Source: Acinetobacter wuhouensis (GTDB lineage Bacteria > Pseudomonadota > Gammaproteobacteria > Pseudomonadales > Moraxellaceae). Taken from it: DNA of 64,000 nucleotides. The notes beneath the pieces were generated by a model. It saw nothing but the letters and a program-made list of their open reading frames with translations, did not search any database and was not told the DNA's origin. Position numbers and translations under genes: made by a program. Shown piece after piece: positions 28,349 to 36,906 of this stretch (positions within the stretch are counted from its first letter, which is position 1; every line of letters starts with the position of its first letter). The stretch lies in NCBI RefSeq assembly GCF_001696605.3, contig NZ_CP031716.1:1860001-1924000 (forward strand). Direction: 5' to 3'.

Positions 28349-29566
28349 ATGAATGCTCCAGTCCAATTAACAGAACAACAACTGCAAGAGCTTCGACCAA
28401 AATCAGGTTTAGCACTCGATAAAAAACGTTATTTGTGGATGATTAGCCCAGCATTACCTGTGATTGGTATTGGGATTTTAGCGGGTTATCAATTTTCACC
28501 AAAACCATTAAAAAAAGTTTTTGCTTTAGGTGGGCCATTGGTTCTGCATGTGATTATCCCAACCATTGATAGTATTGTGGGTAAAGACAAAAATAATCCA
28601 ACTGCGGAAGATGTGAAACTGCTTGAACAAGATCCGTATTATTCACGTTTAGTCAAAACATTTATTCCACTACAATACATTGCTAATGTTTATGCATGCT
28701 ACTTAACCAGTCGTAAAACAACGTCATTACTGGATAAGGTTTTATTGGGTATTTCAATGGGCGCAATCAACGGGATTGCGATCAATACCGCTCATGAATT
28801 GAGTCATAAGTCGGCACGTATAGATCATATACTTTCGCATTTGGCATTGGTTCCATCAGGTTATAACCATTTCCGTATTGAACATCCGTATGGACACCAT
28901 AAACGTGCTGCAACACCAGAAGATCCAGCTTCATCACAAATGGGGGAAACTTTTTATGAGTTTTTACCACGTACCGTGATTGGTTCATTTAAATCAGCCA
29001 TTGAAATTGAGCGTAATCGTTTAAAACGTAAGGGTTTAGGTTTTTGGACGAAGGAAAATGAACTGTTACAAGGCTGGGCAATGACAGGTACATTCCATTC
29101 GACAATGGTGGGTTTGTTTGGCAAAGGGATTCTTCCTTATTTAGTTACGCAATCGGCTTATAGTATTGGTTTATTTGAAATTATTAACTATATCGAACAC
29201 TATGGTTTGTTACGCCAAAAAGATGAAAATGGCAAATATGAACGCACCATGCCTGAGCATAGTTGGAATAATAACAATATCGTGACCAATTTATTCTTAT
29301 ATCAATTGCAACGCCATTCAGACCATCATGCTTATCCGACGCGTCCATTCCAAGCACTGCGTCACTTTGATGAAGCACCTGATTTACCAAGTGGTTATGC
29401 GAGTATGTTGTTGCCTGCAATGATTCCTGCATGGTGGTTTAAAATCATGGACAAACGTGTTTTTGAACATTACAAAGGTGATTTGAATAAAGCTAATATT
29501 TATCCAAAACGCCGAGCAAGTTTGTTTAAGAAGTTTGGTGTGATTGATAAACTACTTAATAAGTAG
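28349..29566 (+). CDS. alkM: alkane 1-monooxygenase AlkM (AlkB family)
   Basis: The 405-residue integral-membrane di-iron hydroxylase starts at MNAPVQL, preceded by AGGGA; the in-frame ATG at 28307 lacks such a site. The histidine boxes are HELSH (149-153), HPYGHH (179-184) and HSDHH (323-327), plus the NYIEHYGLLR element of AlkB enzymes. It oxidises medium- or long-chain n-alkanes to 1-alkanols using rubredoxin electrons. No rubredoxin gene is adjacent, as is usual in Acinetobacter, where those genes lie elsewhere. Confidence 0.95.
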   Translation: MNAPVQLTEQQLQELRPKSGLALDKKRYLWMISPALPVIGIGILAGYQFSPKPLKKVFALGGPLVLHVIIPTIDSIVGKDKNNPTAEDVKLLEQDPYYSRLVKTFIPLQYIANVYACYLTSRKTTSLLDKVLLGISMGAINGIAINTAHELSHKSARIDHILSHLALVPSGYNHFRIEHPYGHHKRAATPEDPASSQMGETFYEFLPRTVIGSFKSAIEIERNRLKRKGLGFWTKENELLQGWAMTGTFHSTMVGLFGKGILPYLVTQSAYSIGLFEIINYIEHYGLLRQKDENGKYERTMPEHSWNNNNIVTNLFLYQLQRHSDHHAYPTRPFQALRHFDEAPDLPSGYASMLLPAMIPAWWFKIMDKRVFEHYKGDLNKANIYPKRRASLFKKFGVIDKLLNK

Positions 29567-29583
29567 ATTGTGAATTTTGTATG

Positions 29584-29609
29584 AAAGCCCTTTGAAGAGG
29601 GCTTTTTTT
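29584..29609 (+). terminator. Rho-independent terminator after alkM
   Basis: The 7-bp stem AAAGCCC with GGGCTTT and an 8-base loop are followed by a T-run. Confidence 0.8.
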
Positions 29610-29704
29610 ACGCCTTAATGTAAATTTAAGAGCATATCAAACCTCTTTCGTAAGTCATAAAATGTTCAAGTTTTAGATTCAAGACATATTCAAATGGATA
29701 TCGG

Positions 29705-29830
29705 GAGTTCCTTCTCTTGCGCCATATATGGCTCAGGGAGAAGGCTAGGATGAGGGCTTTTAAATAAAAAACCTCACCCTCTTGCGAAACGATGCTTCTC
29801 CTTCTGAAAGGAGGGGGAATATTCAATATG
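29705..29830. repeat. intergenic repeat-like element with three hairpins
   Basis: Within the 430-base alkM-HxlR gap three nested or adjacent inverted repeats can be drawn. CCTTCTC with GAGAAGG encloses the palindrome GCCATATATGGC. TGAGG with CCTCA spans an AT loop. CTCCTT with AAGGAG lies at the right. Strings such as CCTCACCCT and GAAAGGAGGGGG recall short dispersed repeats scattered in Acinetobacter genomes. A 94-codon open frame over it (29626-29910, minus) looks like repeat-derived noise. Nothing else was seen in this gap. Confidence 0.5.
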
Positions 29831-29998
29831 TATTCAGATATTGCTGAAGCAAACTTTCGCAAAAAGTCTATTGTGTGATTCAATCGAGACTGAATGATAT
29901 TCAAATACAAAGATTAGATGTTTAATTGTAAGATTTATACTATATTTATAAGCTTGAATTTATTTTAATAAAATTTAAATTTTTAGTCGGATGAATAT

Positions 29999-30478
29999 AT
30001 GAAGTGGGAAGAAATAGGCAAACAACCGTGTTCAATTGCGCGAACATTATCTGTTCTAGGCGATCGTTGGACGATGCTTATTCTACGCAATTCATTTATG
30101 GGAATCCGTCGTTTTGACGATTTTCAGGAGAATTTAGGCGTTACTCGGCATGTTTTGTCTGAGCGTTTAAAGCGTTTGGTTGAACAAGAAATTTTGGTAA
30201 AAGTTCCTTATGTCGATCGCCAAGAACGTTTTGAATATCGATTAACTGAAAAAGGATTAGATCTATATCCTATCTTATTGACCATGACCACTTGGGCAGA
30301 TAAATGGATGGATGAAGGTTTAGGTGCACCTGTTGTGTATGAACATAAAAGTTGTGGGCATCAATTTACACCTACACTGATATGTTCAGAGTGCAAAGAA
30401 GTGATTAGCGCACGACAAGTGAAACCGATGATGACAACTGCCTTTTATCAGTATTTAGAAAAGAATAAGTTGGCTTGA
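29999..30478 (+). CDS. HxlR-family winged-helix transcriptional regulator
   Basis: The 159-residue protein has the HxlR signature CSIARTLSVLGDRWTMLILRN near the N-terminus and the recognition region TRHVLSERLKRLVEQEILVK. A C-terminal extension holds paired cysteines (CGHQF ... CSECKE) that could bind metal or sense redox state. HxlR proteins respond to aldehydes, quinones or oxidants. The target is not evident: it lies between alkM and the vgrG island, with no catabolic gene next to it. Confidence 0.85.
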   Translation: MKWEEIGKQPCSIARTLSVLGDRWTMLILRNSFMGIRRFDDFQENLGVTRHVLSERLKRLVEQEILVKVPYVDRQERFEYRLTEKGLDLYPILLTMTTWADKWMDEGLGAPVVYEHKSCGHQFTPTLICSECKEVISARQVKPMMTTAFYQYLEKNKLA

Positions 30479-30614
30479 TCAACACTTACTGATGTTATCG
30501 CTGATATTTTTCGATATTTAATTTGTTTGAATAATTGTTAAAAAATGTGATAAAGCTTTCCATTATTTTTTCTTAATATAGAATTAATGAAAAATACATA
30601 ATATTAAAAAATAT

Positions 30615-33539
30615 ATGGAAATAATTTCTAAAATATTGGATCAACTTGGACTTACCGCCCAAAAACGTGCCATTCATATCCAATTCACAAATACAGACTT
30701 AAACCAACACGTCTACTTACAACGCATTGATGGACAACATGCCATTAACCAAGGTGTGTCCGCTGAACTGATTTGCCTATCAACAACAGCCACCATTCCA
30801 TTAAAACAATTCATTGGTACACAAGTTGCCATCGACCAAGTGACTGATCAAGGACAACTATTCCGTACTACAGGCATCATTACCGAAGCAGCCCAAGGGC
30901 AAAGTGACGGTTCACTAACCATTTACAAACTCAAACTCCAAGATGCTACCTCACTGTGGCATAAGCGCCGTAACAGCCGTGTATTCATGAACAAATCGGC
31001 AGTTGAAGTCATCGAAACCATCTTTAAAGAATGGCAAGACAAAAGCCCACTATTCGCAACAAGCTTAACTTTAGACAAAAGTGGACTCAAAAAAGACTAC
31101 GACATCCGTCCATTCATCATGCAAAGCAACGAAAGCGACTACGACTTTCTCACTCGCCTCATGCGCAGCGAAGGCATCAACTGGCTGATCGACGAAGCAC
31201 AACTGCAAGTACCCAATTCAGCAACACAAATCCAAGCACAAAAACTACGCTTGATTGATGACAATAGCCAATACAAAGCCCTAGATCGAAGAAACATCCG
31301 TTACCACCGAAGCAGTGCTACAGAAAAACAAGACAGCATCACCAGTTTTATCGGACAACGACGCATTCAACCGACAGCAGTCCATGTACAGCGTTGGCAA
31401 GCTGATGTCCTTGAACAAGAAGAAGGTGCAGGCAGTGTTCAAAGTAAGCACCAACACAGCAACAACCAAGACAATGCCAGTTTAGGCTTAGAACAAGCAT
31501 GGCACATCAGCCCTGCATGGATGCAAGACCTCAAAGGCGAAGACCAAGCCACCGCATCTAACAATAGCCAAATCGAAAAGCTTAACCAAAACCTCAGTGA
31601 CTATTACAACAGTCAATCTAAACAATTCATTGCTAACTCAACGGTACGCGATGCACAAGTGGGTTATTGGTTTAAATTCACTGAACATCCAGAGATCGAT
31701 CAACACAGTGGTTCAGACCAAGAATTCCTAATTACTGAAAAAAACTACTACAACCAAAACAACTTGCCTAAAGATCTCACTGAACAGATCAATAAACTAC
31801 TACAAGAAAGCAATTGGGCAATACAAAACCAAAAAAACGATGAACGCCAAGCCAACAGCCTAACAATACAACGCCGTAACATCACAACAGTTCCAGAATA
31901 CAACCCACTCCAACATCGACCAAGCACCCATCCACAACGCGCCAAAGTCGTTGGACCGAGTGGCGAAGAAATCCATGTCGATGAATGGGGACGCATTAAA
32001 GTACGCTTTCTGTTCACCCGCACAGAAGATCACGGACACGATGGTGGTGCAGGAACAAATGACAACGATACTGACTCCGCATGGGTAGATGTGCTCACCC
32101 CATGGGCAGGCGAAGGCTACGGAGCAAGATTCCTACCCCGTATCGGTGAAATTGTTGTTATCGACTTCTTTGATGGCAACATCGACCGACCATTTGTGGT
32201 TGGGCGAATCCACGAAGCACAACGCAGCCCAACCCAATTCGACAAAAAAGGACAACTGCCTGACACTAAAAAACTCGCAGGTATCCGTTCCAAAGAATAC
32301 CAAGGCGAAGGCTTTGGACAACTGCGCTTTGATGACACCACAGGACAAATATCAACACAACTGCAAAACAGTCATGGTACAAGTCAACTCAACCTCGGAA
32401 ACCTCAGTCATCCCAAGGACAAGGACAGCAGTGATGGACGAGGCGAAGGTTTTGAGCTGAGAACCGACCAATGGGGCGCAGTACGCGCAGGGCAAGGCTT
32501 ACTCCTTTCCACCTATAAACAAGACCAAGCCAGTGACACACACCTAGAAGCCAAAGAAGCCAAACAACAACTTGAAAACTCCCTCAACAACTCCAAAGCT
32601 TTAAGTGAAGTTGCCAAGAATCAAAAGACCGATCCATTGGAAATATTAGAAAACTTAAAGCAATTCCTTGATCAAATTGAAAAAGGTGAAAAAGACAAAG
32701 CCGACGCTTTTAAATCAGCCTTAATGGTACTTGCAGCACCAAACTCGATTGCTATAGCAAGTAATGAAGATATTCATATCTCAGCGGATAAGCAGATCAG
32801 TCAGAGTGCTGGGGAAAGTATCAATATCTCTACACAGAAATCATTGATTGGTCATGCGAGTTCTAAGATCAGTTTATTTGCAGCCCAAGAAGGTGCTCGG
32901 CTTTTTGCTGGGAAAGGTAAAGTTGAGATTCAAGCACAGGGTGATGGTGCAGATTTGATCGCACGTAAAGGGATTCAAATTATTTCTACTGAGGATGTGA
33001 TTGAGTTTAAGAGCCCAAAGGAAATTACACTTACAGCTGGTGGTTCACAACTGAAAATTAATGGTTCAGGTGTGTTTGTGACAACGGGTGCTATGTTTGA
33101 AGTGAAAGCGGGGCAGCATTTGTTTAAGCCTGGACAATCAATAAATGTAAATTTACCATTTACACCAGAAAGTGGAATATATAGTAGACGATTTGATTTT
33201 ATAAATTTATTTAATGCTGAAGATGAAAAAATCCAATATAAAATTATAAATAAGACTAAAAAAACAGAAAGTATAGGATGGTTAGATAAAGACTATAGAA
33301 CAGCTAGATTTTATAGTATGGATAGGGATGATATTGAATTAATTCTATATAATAATAAAAATGAAAATAATAAATTAAAATTGTACGAAAAAAAAATTAG
33401 TTTAAATCAGATGTCTGAGGAGTGTATATGTTATGCAGATGAAGGTGAGCATCTTTGTGATGATGTTGAGAATAAAGAACACACGGGATTGGATTGTGAT
33501 GAAGAATTGGAAAAAGACTTTATAGGTTTTGGAAAATGA
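30615..33539 (+). CDS. vgrG: type VI secretion spike protein VgrG with C-terminal extension
   Basis: The 974-residue VgrG has a gp27-like base (about 1-430), a gp5 OB-fold neck (about 440-560, KVVGPSGEEIHVDEWGRIKVRF ... PRIGEIVVIDFFDGNIDRPFVVGR), the T6SS-Vgr linker and the DUF2345 beta-prism (about 698-835). A unique tail (about 845-974) ends in a Cys-rich acidic stretch (ECICYADEGEHLCDDVE). VgrG caps the Hcp tube and carries effectors. The first two thirds use CA-rich codons, while from about 33130 the DNA becomes very AT-rich like the cargo genes. Its stop overlaps the next start (ATGA). No other T6SS core gene is in the window. Confidence 0.95.
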   Translation: MEIISKILDQLGLTAQKRAIHIQFTNTDLNQHVYLQRIDGQHAINQGVSAELICLSTTATIPLKQFIGTQVAIDQVTDQGQLFRTTGIITEAAQGQSDGSLTIYKLKLQDATSLWHKRRNSRVFMNKSAVEVIETIFKEWQDKSPLFATSLTLDKSGLKKDYDIRPFIMQSNESDYDFLTRLMRSEGINWLIDEAQLQVPNSATQIQAQKLRLIDDNSQYKALDRRNIRYHRSSATEKQDSITSFIGQRRIQPTAVHVQRWQADVLEQEEGAGSVQSKHQHSNNQDNASLGLEQAWHISPAWMQDLKGEDQATASNNSQIEKLNQNLSDYYNSQSKQFIANSTVRDAQVGYWFKFTEHPEIDQHSGSDQEFLITEKNYYNQNNLPKDLTEQINKLLQESNWAIQNQKNDERQANSLTIQRRNITTVPEYNPLQHRPSTHPQRAKVVGPSGEEIHVDEWGRIKVRFLFTRTEDHGHDGGAGTNDNDTDSAWVDVLTPWAGEGYGARFLPRIGEIVVIDFFDGNIDRPFVVGRIHEAQRSPTQFDKKGQLPDTKKLAGIRSKEYQGEGFGQLRFDDTTGQISTQLQNSHGTSQLNLGNLSHPKDKDSSDGRGEGFELRTDQWGAVRAGQGLLLSTYKQDQASDTHLEAKEAKQQLENSLNNSKALSEVAKNQKTDPLEILENLKQFLDQIEKGEKDKADAFKSALMVLAAPNSIAIASNEDIHISADKQISQSAGESINISTQKSLIGHASSKISLFAAQEGARLFAGKGKVEIQAQGDGADLIARKGIQIISTEDVIEFKSPKEITLTAGGSQLKINGSGVFVTTGAMFEVKAGQHLFKPGQSINVNLPFTPESGIYSRRFDFINLFNAEDEKIQYKIINKTKKTESIGWLDKDYRTARFYSMDRDDIELILYNNKNENNKLKLYEKKISLNQMSEECICYADEGEHLCDDVENKEHTGLDCDEELEKDFIGFGK

Positions 33540-33643
33540 ATAAAATTATTATTATATTAGCTTTGCTATATGATCCTAGACAAAATAATGGACAGCACGT
33601 CCCTCTAAAGATAACGTAACTTTAATCTTTGGAGATTCAAGAA

Positions 33644-33937
33644 ATGGCTAAACGTTTTAGTCCCGAATTTAAACAGCAAGCGATTGATTATGCACTTTCA
33701 AACTCACACGAGTCTGTAGCTGCAATCGCCCAGAAATTAGGTGTGGGTTATTCAACATTAGATAAATGGATTCGTGAAACCAATCCGGCAGGTTCAAGCA
33801 AACGTCAACTTTCACCAGAACAACAGCGGATCGTGGAATTAGAGAAAGAAGTCAAACAGCTCAAGGAAGCCAATGACATCTTAAAAAAAGCGCATGTGTA
33901 CTTTCTAACAGATCATGCCAAGAAAAGTACACGGTAA
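33644..33937 (+). CDS. IS3 transposase OrfA
   Basis: The 97-residue DNA-binding protein has a helix-turn-helix (FKQQAIDYALSNSHESVAAI ... YSTLDKWIRE) and a leucine-zipper-like C-terminus (IVELEKEVKQLKEANDILKK). A run of seven A (33883-33889) near the end is a likely -1 slippery site. Reading one base back there leads without a stop into orfB. The ATG at 33644 is used; a TTG-started extension at 33629 is less likely. Confidence 0.9.
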   Translation: MAKRFSPEFKQQAIDYALSNSHESVAAIAQKLGVGYSTLDKWIRETNPAGSSKRQLSPEQQRIVELEKEVKQLKEANDILKKAHVYFLTDHAKKSTR

Positions 33938-33951
33938 TTCAAGATCTAGAT

Positions 33952-34803
33952 ATGAATGAAGTCACCGTATCTTCTGCCTGTAAATACCTAGGTGTCAGCA
34001 CTTCAGGCTATTATGCCTGGCGAAAACGTCAAGCCAATACGGCACAGAAATATAATGACTTAAAAGCCGTATATTGGCAGCATCATGCACGATTGGGTGC
34101 ACCTTCATTAGTACATGACATGCATGATTTAGGTTACAACATGAGCGAACGTACTATTGGAAGGATGCTAAAAAAGCTTGGTTTACGTAGCAGGATTGCG
34201 CGTAAATACAAGCATACGACTGATTCAACCCATCGTTTGCCTACAGCACCCAACTTGTTGGATCGCCAATTTACAGTTACTCAGCCTAATAAAGTCTGGA
34301 CAACAGACATTACCTATATCCGCACTAAAGAAGGTTGGTTGTATTTATGTGTGATGCTAGATTTATTTAGCCGTCGTATCGTGGGGTGGCAAACCAGCCA
34401 TCGAATAGACCGCCAGTTGGTGTGTGATACGTTTAACTATGCAATGGCTCGTCAGGGTTATCCAACTGGTGTTATGGTTCATTCGGACCAAGGCTCACAG
34501 TACTGTAGTCGTGATTTTAGAGCGCTGTTACTGAAAAATGATTGTACTCAGAGTATGTCTAGACGTGGAAACTGTTGGGATAATGCAGTGACTGAAAGCT
34601 TCTTTCATACATTAAAAGGTCATGTGGTACATGGCAGTGTGTTTTCGACTCGAAAAGAGGCGAATGCGGTCTTGTTTGATTATATTGAGATTTATTACAA
34701 TCGGGTCAGAAGGCATTCTGCAAACGGCTGGTTAAGTCCAGAAGCCTTTGAACAGAAATATTTCAAGAATTTAGAGGGATCGATTGTCCACGATACTGTC
34801 TAG
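33952..34803 (+). CDS. IS3 transposase OrfB (DDE integrase)
   Basis: The 283-codon catalytic part has the DDE residues in VWTTDITYIRT, MVHSDQGSQYCS and DNAVTESFFHTLKGHVVH, spaced as in IS3/retroviral integrases. It is in the -1 frame relative to orfA, and its frame is open back across the A7 slippery site. The active product is therefore probably an OrfAB fusion rather than a separate protein from the ATG at 33952. The stop lies within the right inverted repeat. Confidence 0.92.
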   Translation: MNEVTVSSACKYLGVSTSGYYAWRKRQANTAQKYNDLKAVYWQHHARLGAPSLVHDMHDLGYNMSERTIGRMLKKLGLRSRIARKYKHTTDSTHRLPTAPNLLDRQFTVTQPNKVWTTDITYIRTKEGWLYLCVMLDLFSRRIVGWQTSHRIDRQLVCDTFNYAMARQGYPTGVMVHSDQGSQYCSRDFRALLLKNDCTQSMSRRGNCWDNAVTESFFHTLKGHVVHGSVFSTRKEANAVLFDYIEIYYNRVRRHSANGWLSPEAFEQKYFKNLEGSIVHDTV

Positions 34804-35220
34804 GATCAATATAGTGGGTATGTTTTTTCAAAGGATATTGTTGGAAAATATGATTATAACTGGATAGAAAGTGATTTGTGTGATAATAAATTTGAAATAA
34901 AATATACTGAAAATTATAAAAAAGCACGATCTATTAAAAAAAAAATTGGGGTTTTTAGATTATTCCAGAAATTGGGTATATAACAATGATTATTGTTTAA
35001 TAGTGGAAAGTAATAATAAAAAATATGTTGTACGGCGTCTATTAGATAATTCTGACACATCAGCACTTTATATTATATTTTCAACTGATAACGCATATGG
35101 AGTATATGGGAGATATCTTGAAGGAGTATGGGGTGTTGATAAGGCTTTTTATAAAAAGGTAGATATTGAATTAATGGAAATTCTTGATTTTTATTTATTA
35201 AAAAATAGTTGGATGAAATA

Positions 35221-35858
35221 ATGAGTAATGTTGCTCCCGTATTTGGTAAAAAATTTGAAAGTAATCGATTTGGATTCATCTGTGCATTATCAAGAAAAGA
35301 AAGTCATAGTGATTTAACTAAGGATGATTCATTTTATGAACCTTGGACTAGCAGAGAAAACAACGATGGAACGGATAATAGGGCGGCTAGAACAAGTAAG
35401 AATCAATTCAATTATATGGGATTGTTCCAATTTGGAAATGCAGCGTTAAAAACAATTGGATATAAAGATGATCAAGATAAGTGGACAGGTTTAGATGGTG
35501 CTTATACAGAAAGTGACTTTTTATCATCAAGAAGTATTCAAATTAAGGCTGTAAATAGGTTAATTGATAAAACATGTAAATTATTACGCAATAATAATAT
35601 AAATGAATATTATGGAAAAATTATAAATAGAATAGAAGTTACAGAATCGGGTGCAATTGCTGCATGTCATTTATTGGGGTTGGGAGGTTTAGCTGCATTT
35701 TTAAATGTTGATAAATTGAAATATAATAAGAAAGGTGAGTTACATAAGCAGTATGATGGTAATAATATTCATGTTTCTGAATATTTGAAACTATTTAACT
35801 ACTATGATTTAGAGTCATGTTGTCCAAGGAAGATATATGTAAGTTTTTATAAAGGAAG
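35221..35858 (+). pseudogene. T6SS cell-wall toxin, N-terminal part (split by IS5)
   Basis: The start ATG overlaps the previous stop (TAATG), so translation was coupled. These 212 codons plus two bases carry a lysozyme/transglycosylase-like domain: a likely catalytic Glu27 in ALSRKES and the SLT-like loop NYMGLFQFG (Gln70). The insertion of the IS903-group element at 35859 adds 19 foreign codons and a stop at 35916. Rejoining to 36907 restores one 807-residue reading frame exactly. The architecture resembles the bifunctional transglycosylase/endopeptidase effector Tse4 described in Acinetobacter (from memory). The truncated product keeps only the first domain. Confidence 0.8.
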
Positions 35859-36897
35859 GGCTTTGTTGCACAAAGCTATTCTTGAGGGCTTCTTTAGCAA
35901 TATAATTTCCAGATGAAGAAGCCTGCACCTAAAACTTACCGTACAACCAATTGGTCCTCGTATAACCAAGCTTTAATCAAGCGAGGAAATATTTCAATCT
36001 GGTTTGATCCTAAGACGCAATGGTATGCACAACCACAAGGCAAGCAAGGACGAAATCAAACTTATTCCGATACAGCGATTCAATGCTGTTTAATGATCAA
36101 ATCTCTATTCCGTCTTTCTTTACGTATGGTTACTGGCTTTGTTCAAAGCCTGATTAAACTCTGTGGCTTGAATTGGACAGCACCAGATTACTCCACCCTT
36201 TGTAGACGACAAAAGCATATTGATATTGCGATAAGCTATCAGAAAAGTCATGATGGGTTACACCTACTTGTCGACTCTACGGGTTTAAAGTTTTTAGGTG
36301 AAGGCGAATGGAAGCGTAAAAAACATCAGCCTGAATACCGTCGGCAATGGCGTAAACTGCATATTGGTATAGATGCTGAAACACTGCAAATACGTGCCGT
36401 TCAGCTTACTACAAATAATGTCAGTGATTCACAAGTACTAGGTGATTTACTGGATCAAATTCCACTAGATGAGCGAATAGATTCTGTCTATACCGATGGC
36501 GCGTACGACACGAAGTGCTGCAGAAAAGTGATTTCAGATCGTCAAGCACATGCAGTAATTCCACCCAGAAAGAATGCCAAGCCCTGGAAAGATTCTAAAA
36601 TAAGTTCAATAGAACGAAATGAGTTACTTCAAACGGTTAAACATTTAGGCAGAACCCTATGGAAAAAATGGTCGGGTTATCACCGTCGTAGTTTGGTGGA
36701 AACCAAGATGCATTGCATCAAATTATTAGGAGATAAGCTGACGGCAAGACATTTTCAAAGTCAGGTCAATGAAATTCATGCGCGTGTGGCAGTTCTGAAT
36801 AGATTTACGGAATTAGGTAGACCTCACACCCAAGTTGTCACTTAAATTTGAATGGATTGGGGAAAACTCAGCTTTTGAATGTTTATGCAACAAAGCC
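35859..36897 (+). mobile_element. IS5-family insertion sequence, IS903 group (ISAba13-like size)
   Basis: The 1039-bp element begins GGCTTTGTTGCACAAA and ends with the inverted TGCAACAAAGCC. It is flanked by a perfect 9-bp duplication, TAAAGGAAG (35850-35858 and 36898-36906). End sequence and 9-bp duplication are those of the IS903 group. ISAba13 is, from memory, the same length. It carries one intact transposase gene and interrupts the T6SS toxin gene in the same orientation. Confidence 0.93.
35913..36845 (+). CDS. IS5-family (IS903 group) transposase
   Basis: The 310-residue transposase has an N-terminal IS903-type region (NWSSYNQALIKRGNISIWFD) and the DDE residues in LLVDSTGLKFLGEGEWKRKKH, SVYTDGAYDTK and RRSLVETKMHCIKLLG. 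The frame is complete, so the element is probably active. Its ATG overlaps the premature stop of the interrupted toxin fragment. Confidence 0.94.
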   Translation: MKKPAPKTYRTTNWSSYNQALIKRGNISIWFDPKTQWYAQPQGKQGRNQTYSDTAIQCCLMIKSLFRLSLRMVTGFVQSLIKLCGLNWTAPDYSTLCRRQKHIDIAISYQKSHDGLHLLVDSTGLKFLGEGEWKRKKHQPEYRRQWRKLHIGIDAETLQIRAVQLTTNNVSDSQVLGDLLDQIPLDERIDSVYTDGAYDTKCCRKVISDRQAHAVIPPRKNAKPWKDSKISSIERNELLQTVKHLGRTLWKKWSGYHRRSLVETKMHCIKLLGDKLTARHFQSQVNEIHARVAVLNRFTELGRPHTQVVT

Positions 36898-36906
36898 TAA
36901 AGGAAG

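Larger units (their letters stand above)
33571..34808 (+). mobile_element. IS3-family insertion sequence (IS51/IS150-like)
   Basis: The 1238-bp element is bounded by inverted repeats that begin TGATCCTAGACA at both ends and continue with TGGACA six bases further in. It is flanked by a 3-bp duplication, ATA (33568-33570 and 34809-34811), as expected for IS3. It holds overlapping-frame orfA and orfB. It has landed in codon 12 of the exported-protein gene directly after vgrG. Both open frames look intact, so it may still be mobile. Confidence 0.92.
33536..35221 (+). pseudogene. small exported protein of the vgrG cargo region, broken by IS3 and a frameshift
   Basis: The coding parts are 33536-33570 and 34812-35221, joined after removing the IS3 element and one ATA copy. 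The reading starts MNKIIIILALLYSGYVFSKD, a signal peptide, so the product was periplasmic (about 150 residues). After the rejoined Y-S-G-Y-V-F-S-K-D segment the frame runs into a run of ten A at 34936-34945 and stops soon after. Shifting by one base there opens the frame GFLDYSRNWVYNNDYCLIVE to the stop at 35221. Position between vgrG and the toxin suggests an accessory or immunity role. No family was recognised. Confidence 0.7.

Noticed and set aside
29626..29910. Minus-strand open frame of 94 codons
   Set aside because: It runs through the intergenic hairpin repeat and reads like translated repeat DNA (PPPFRRR ... FSLSHIWRKRR).
32089..32460. Open frames on both strands inside vgrG
   Set aside because: Shadows caused by the CA-rich codon use of vgrG; the VgrG frame is complete and well supported.
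36848..36906. Natural start for the downstream toxin fragment
   Set aside because: These codons are inside the IS903-group element; the in-phase join to 35858 shows the fragment is the 3' part of one gene.
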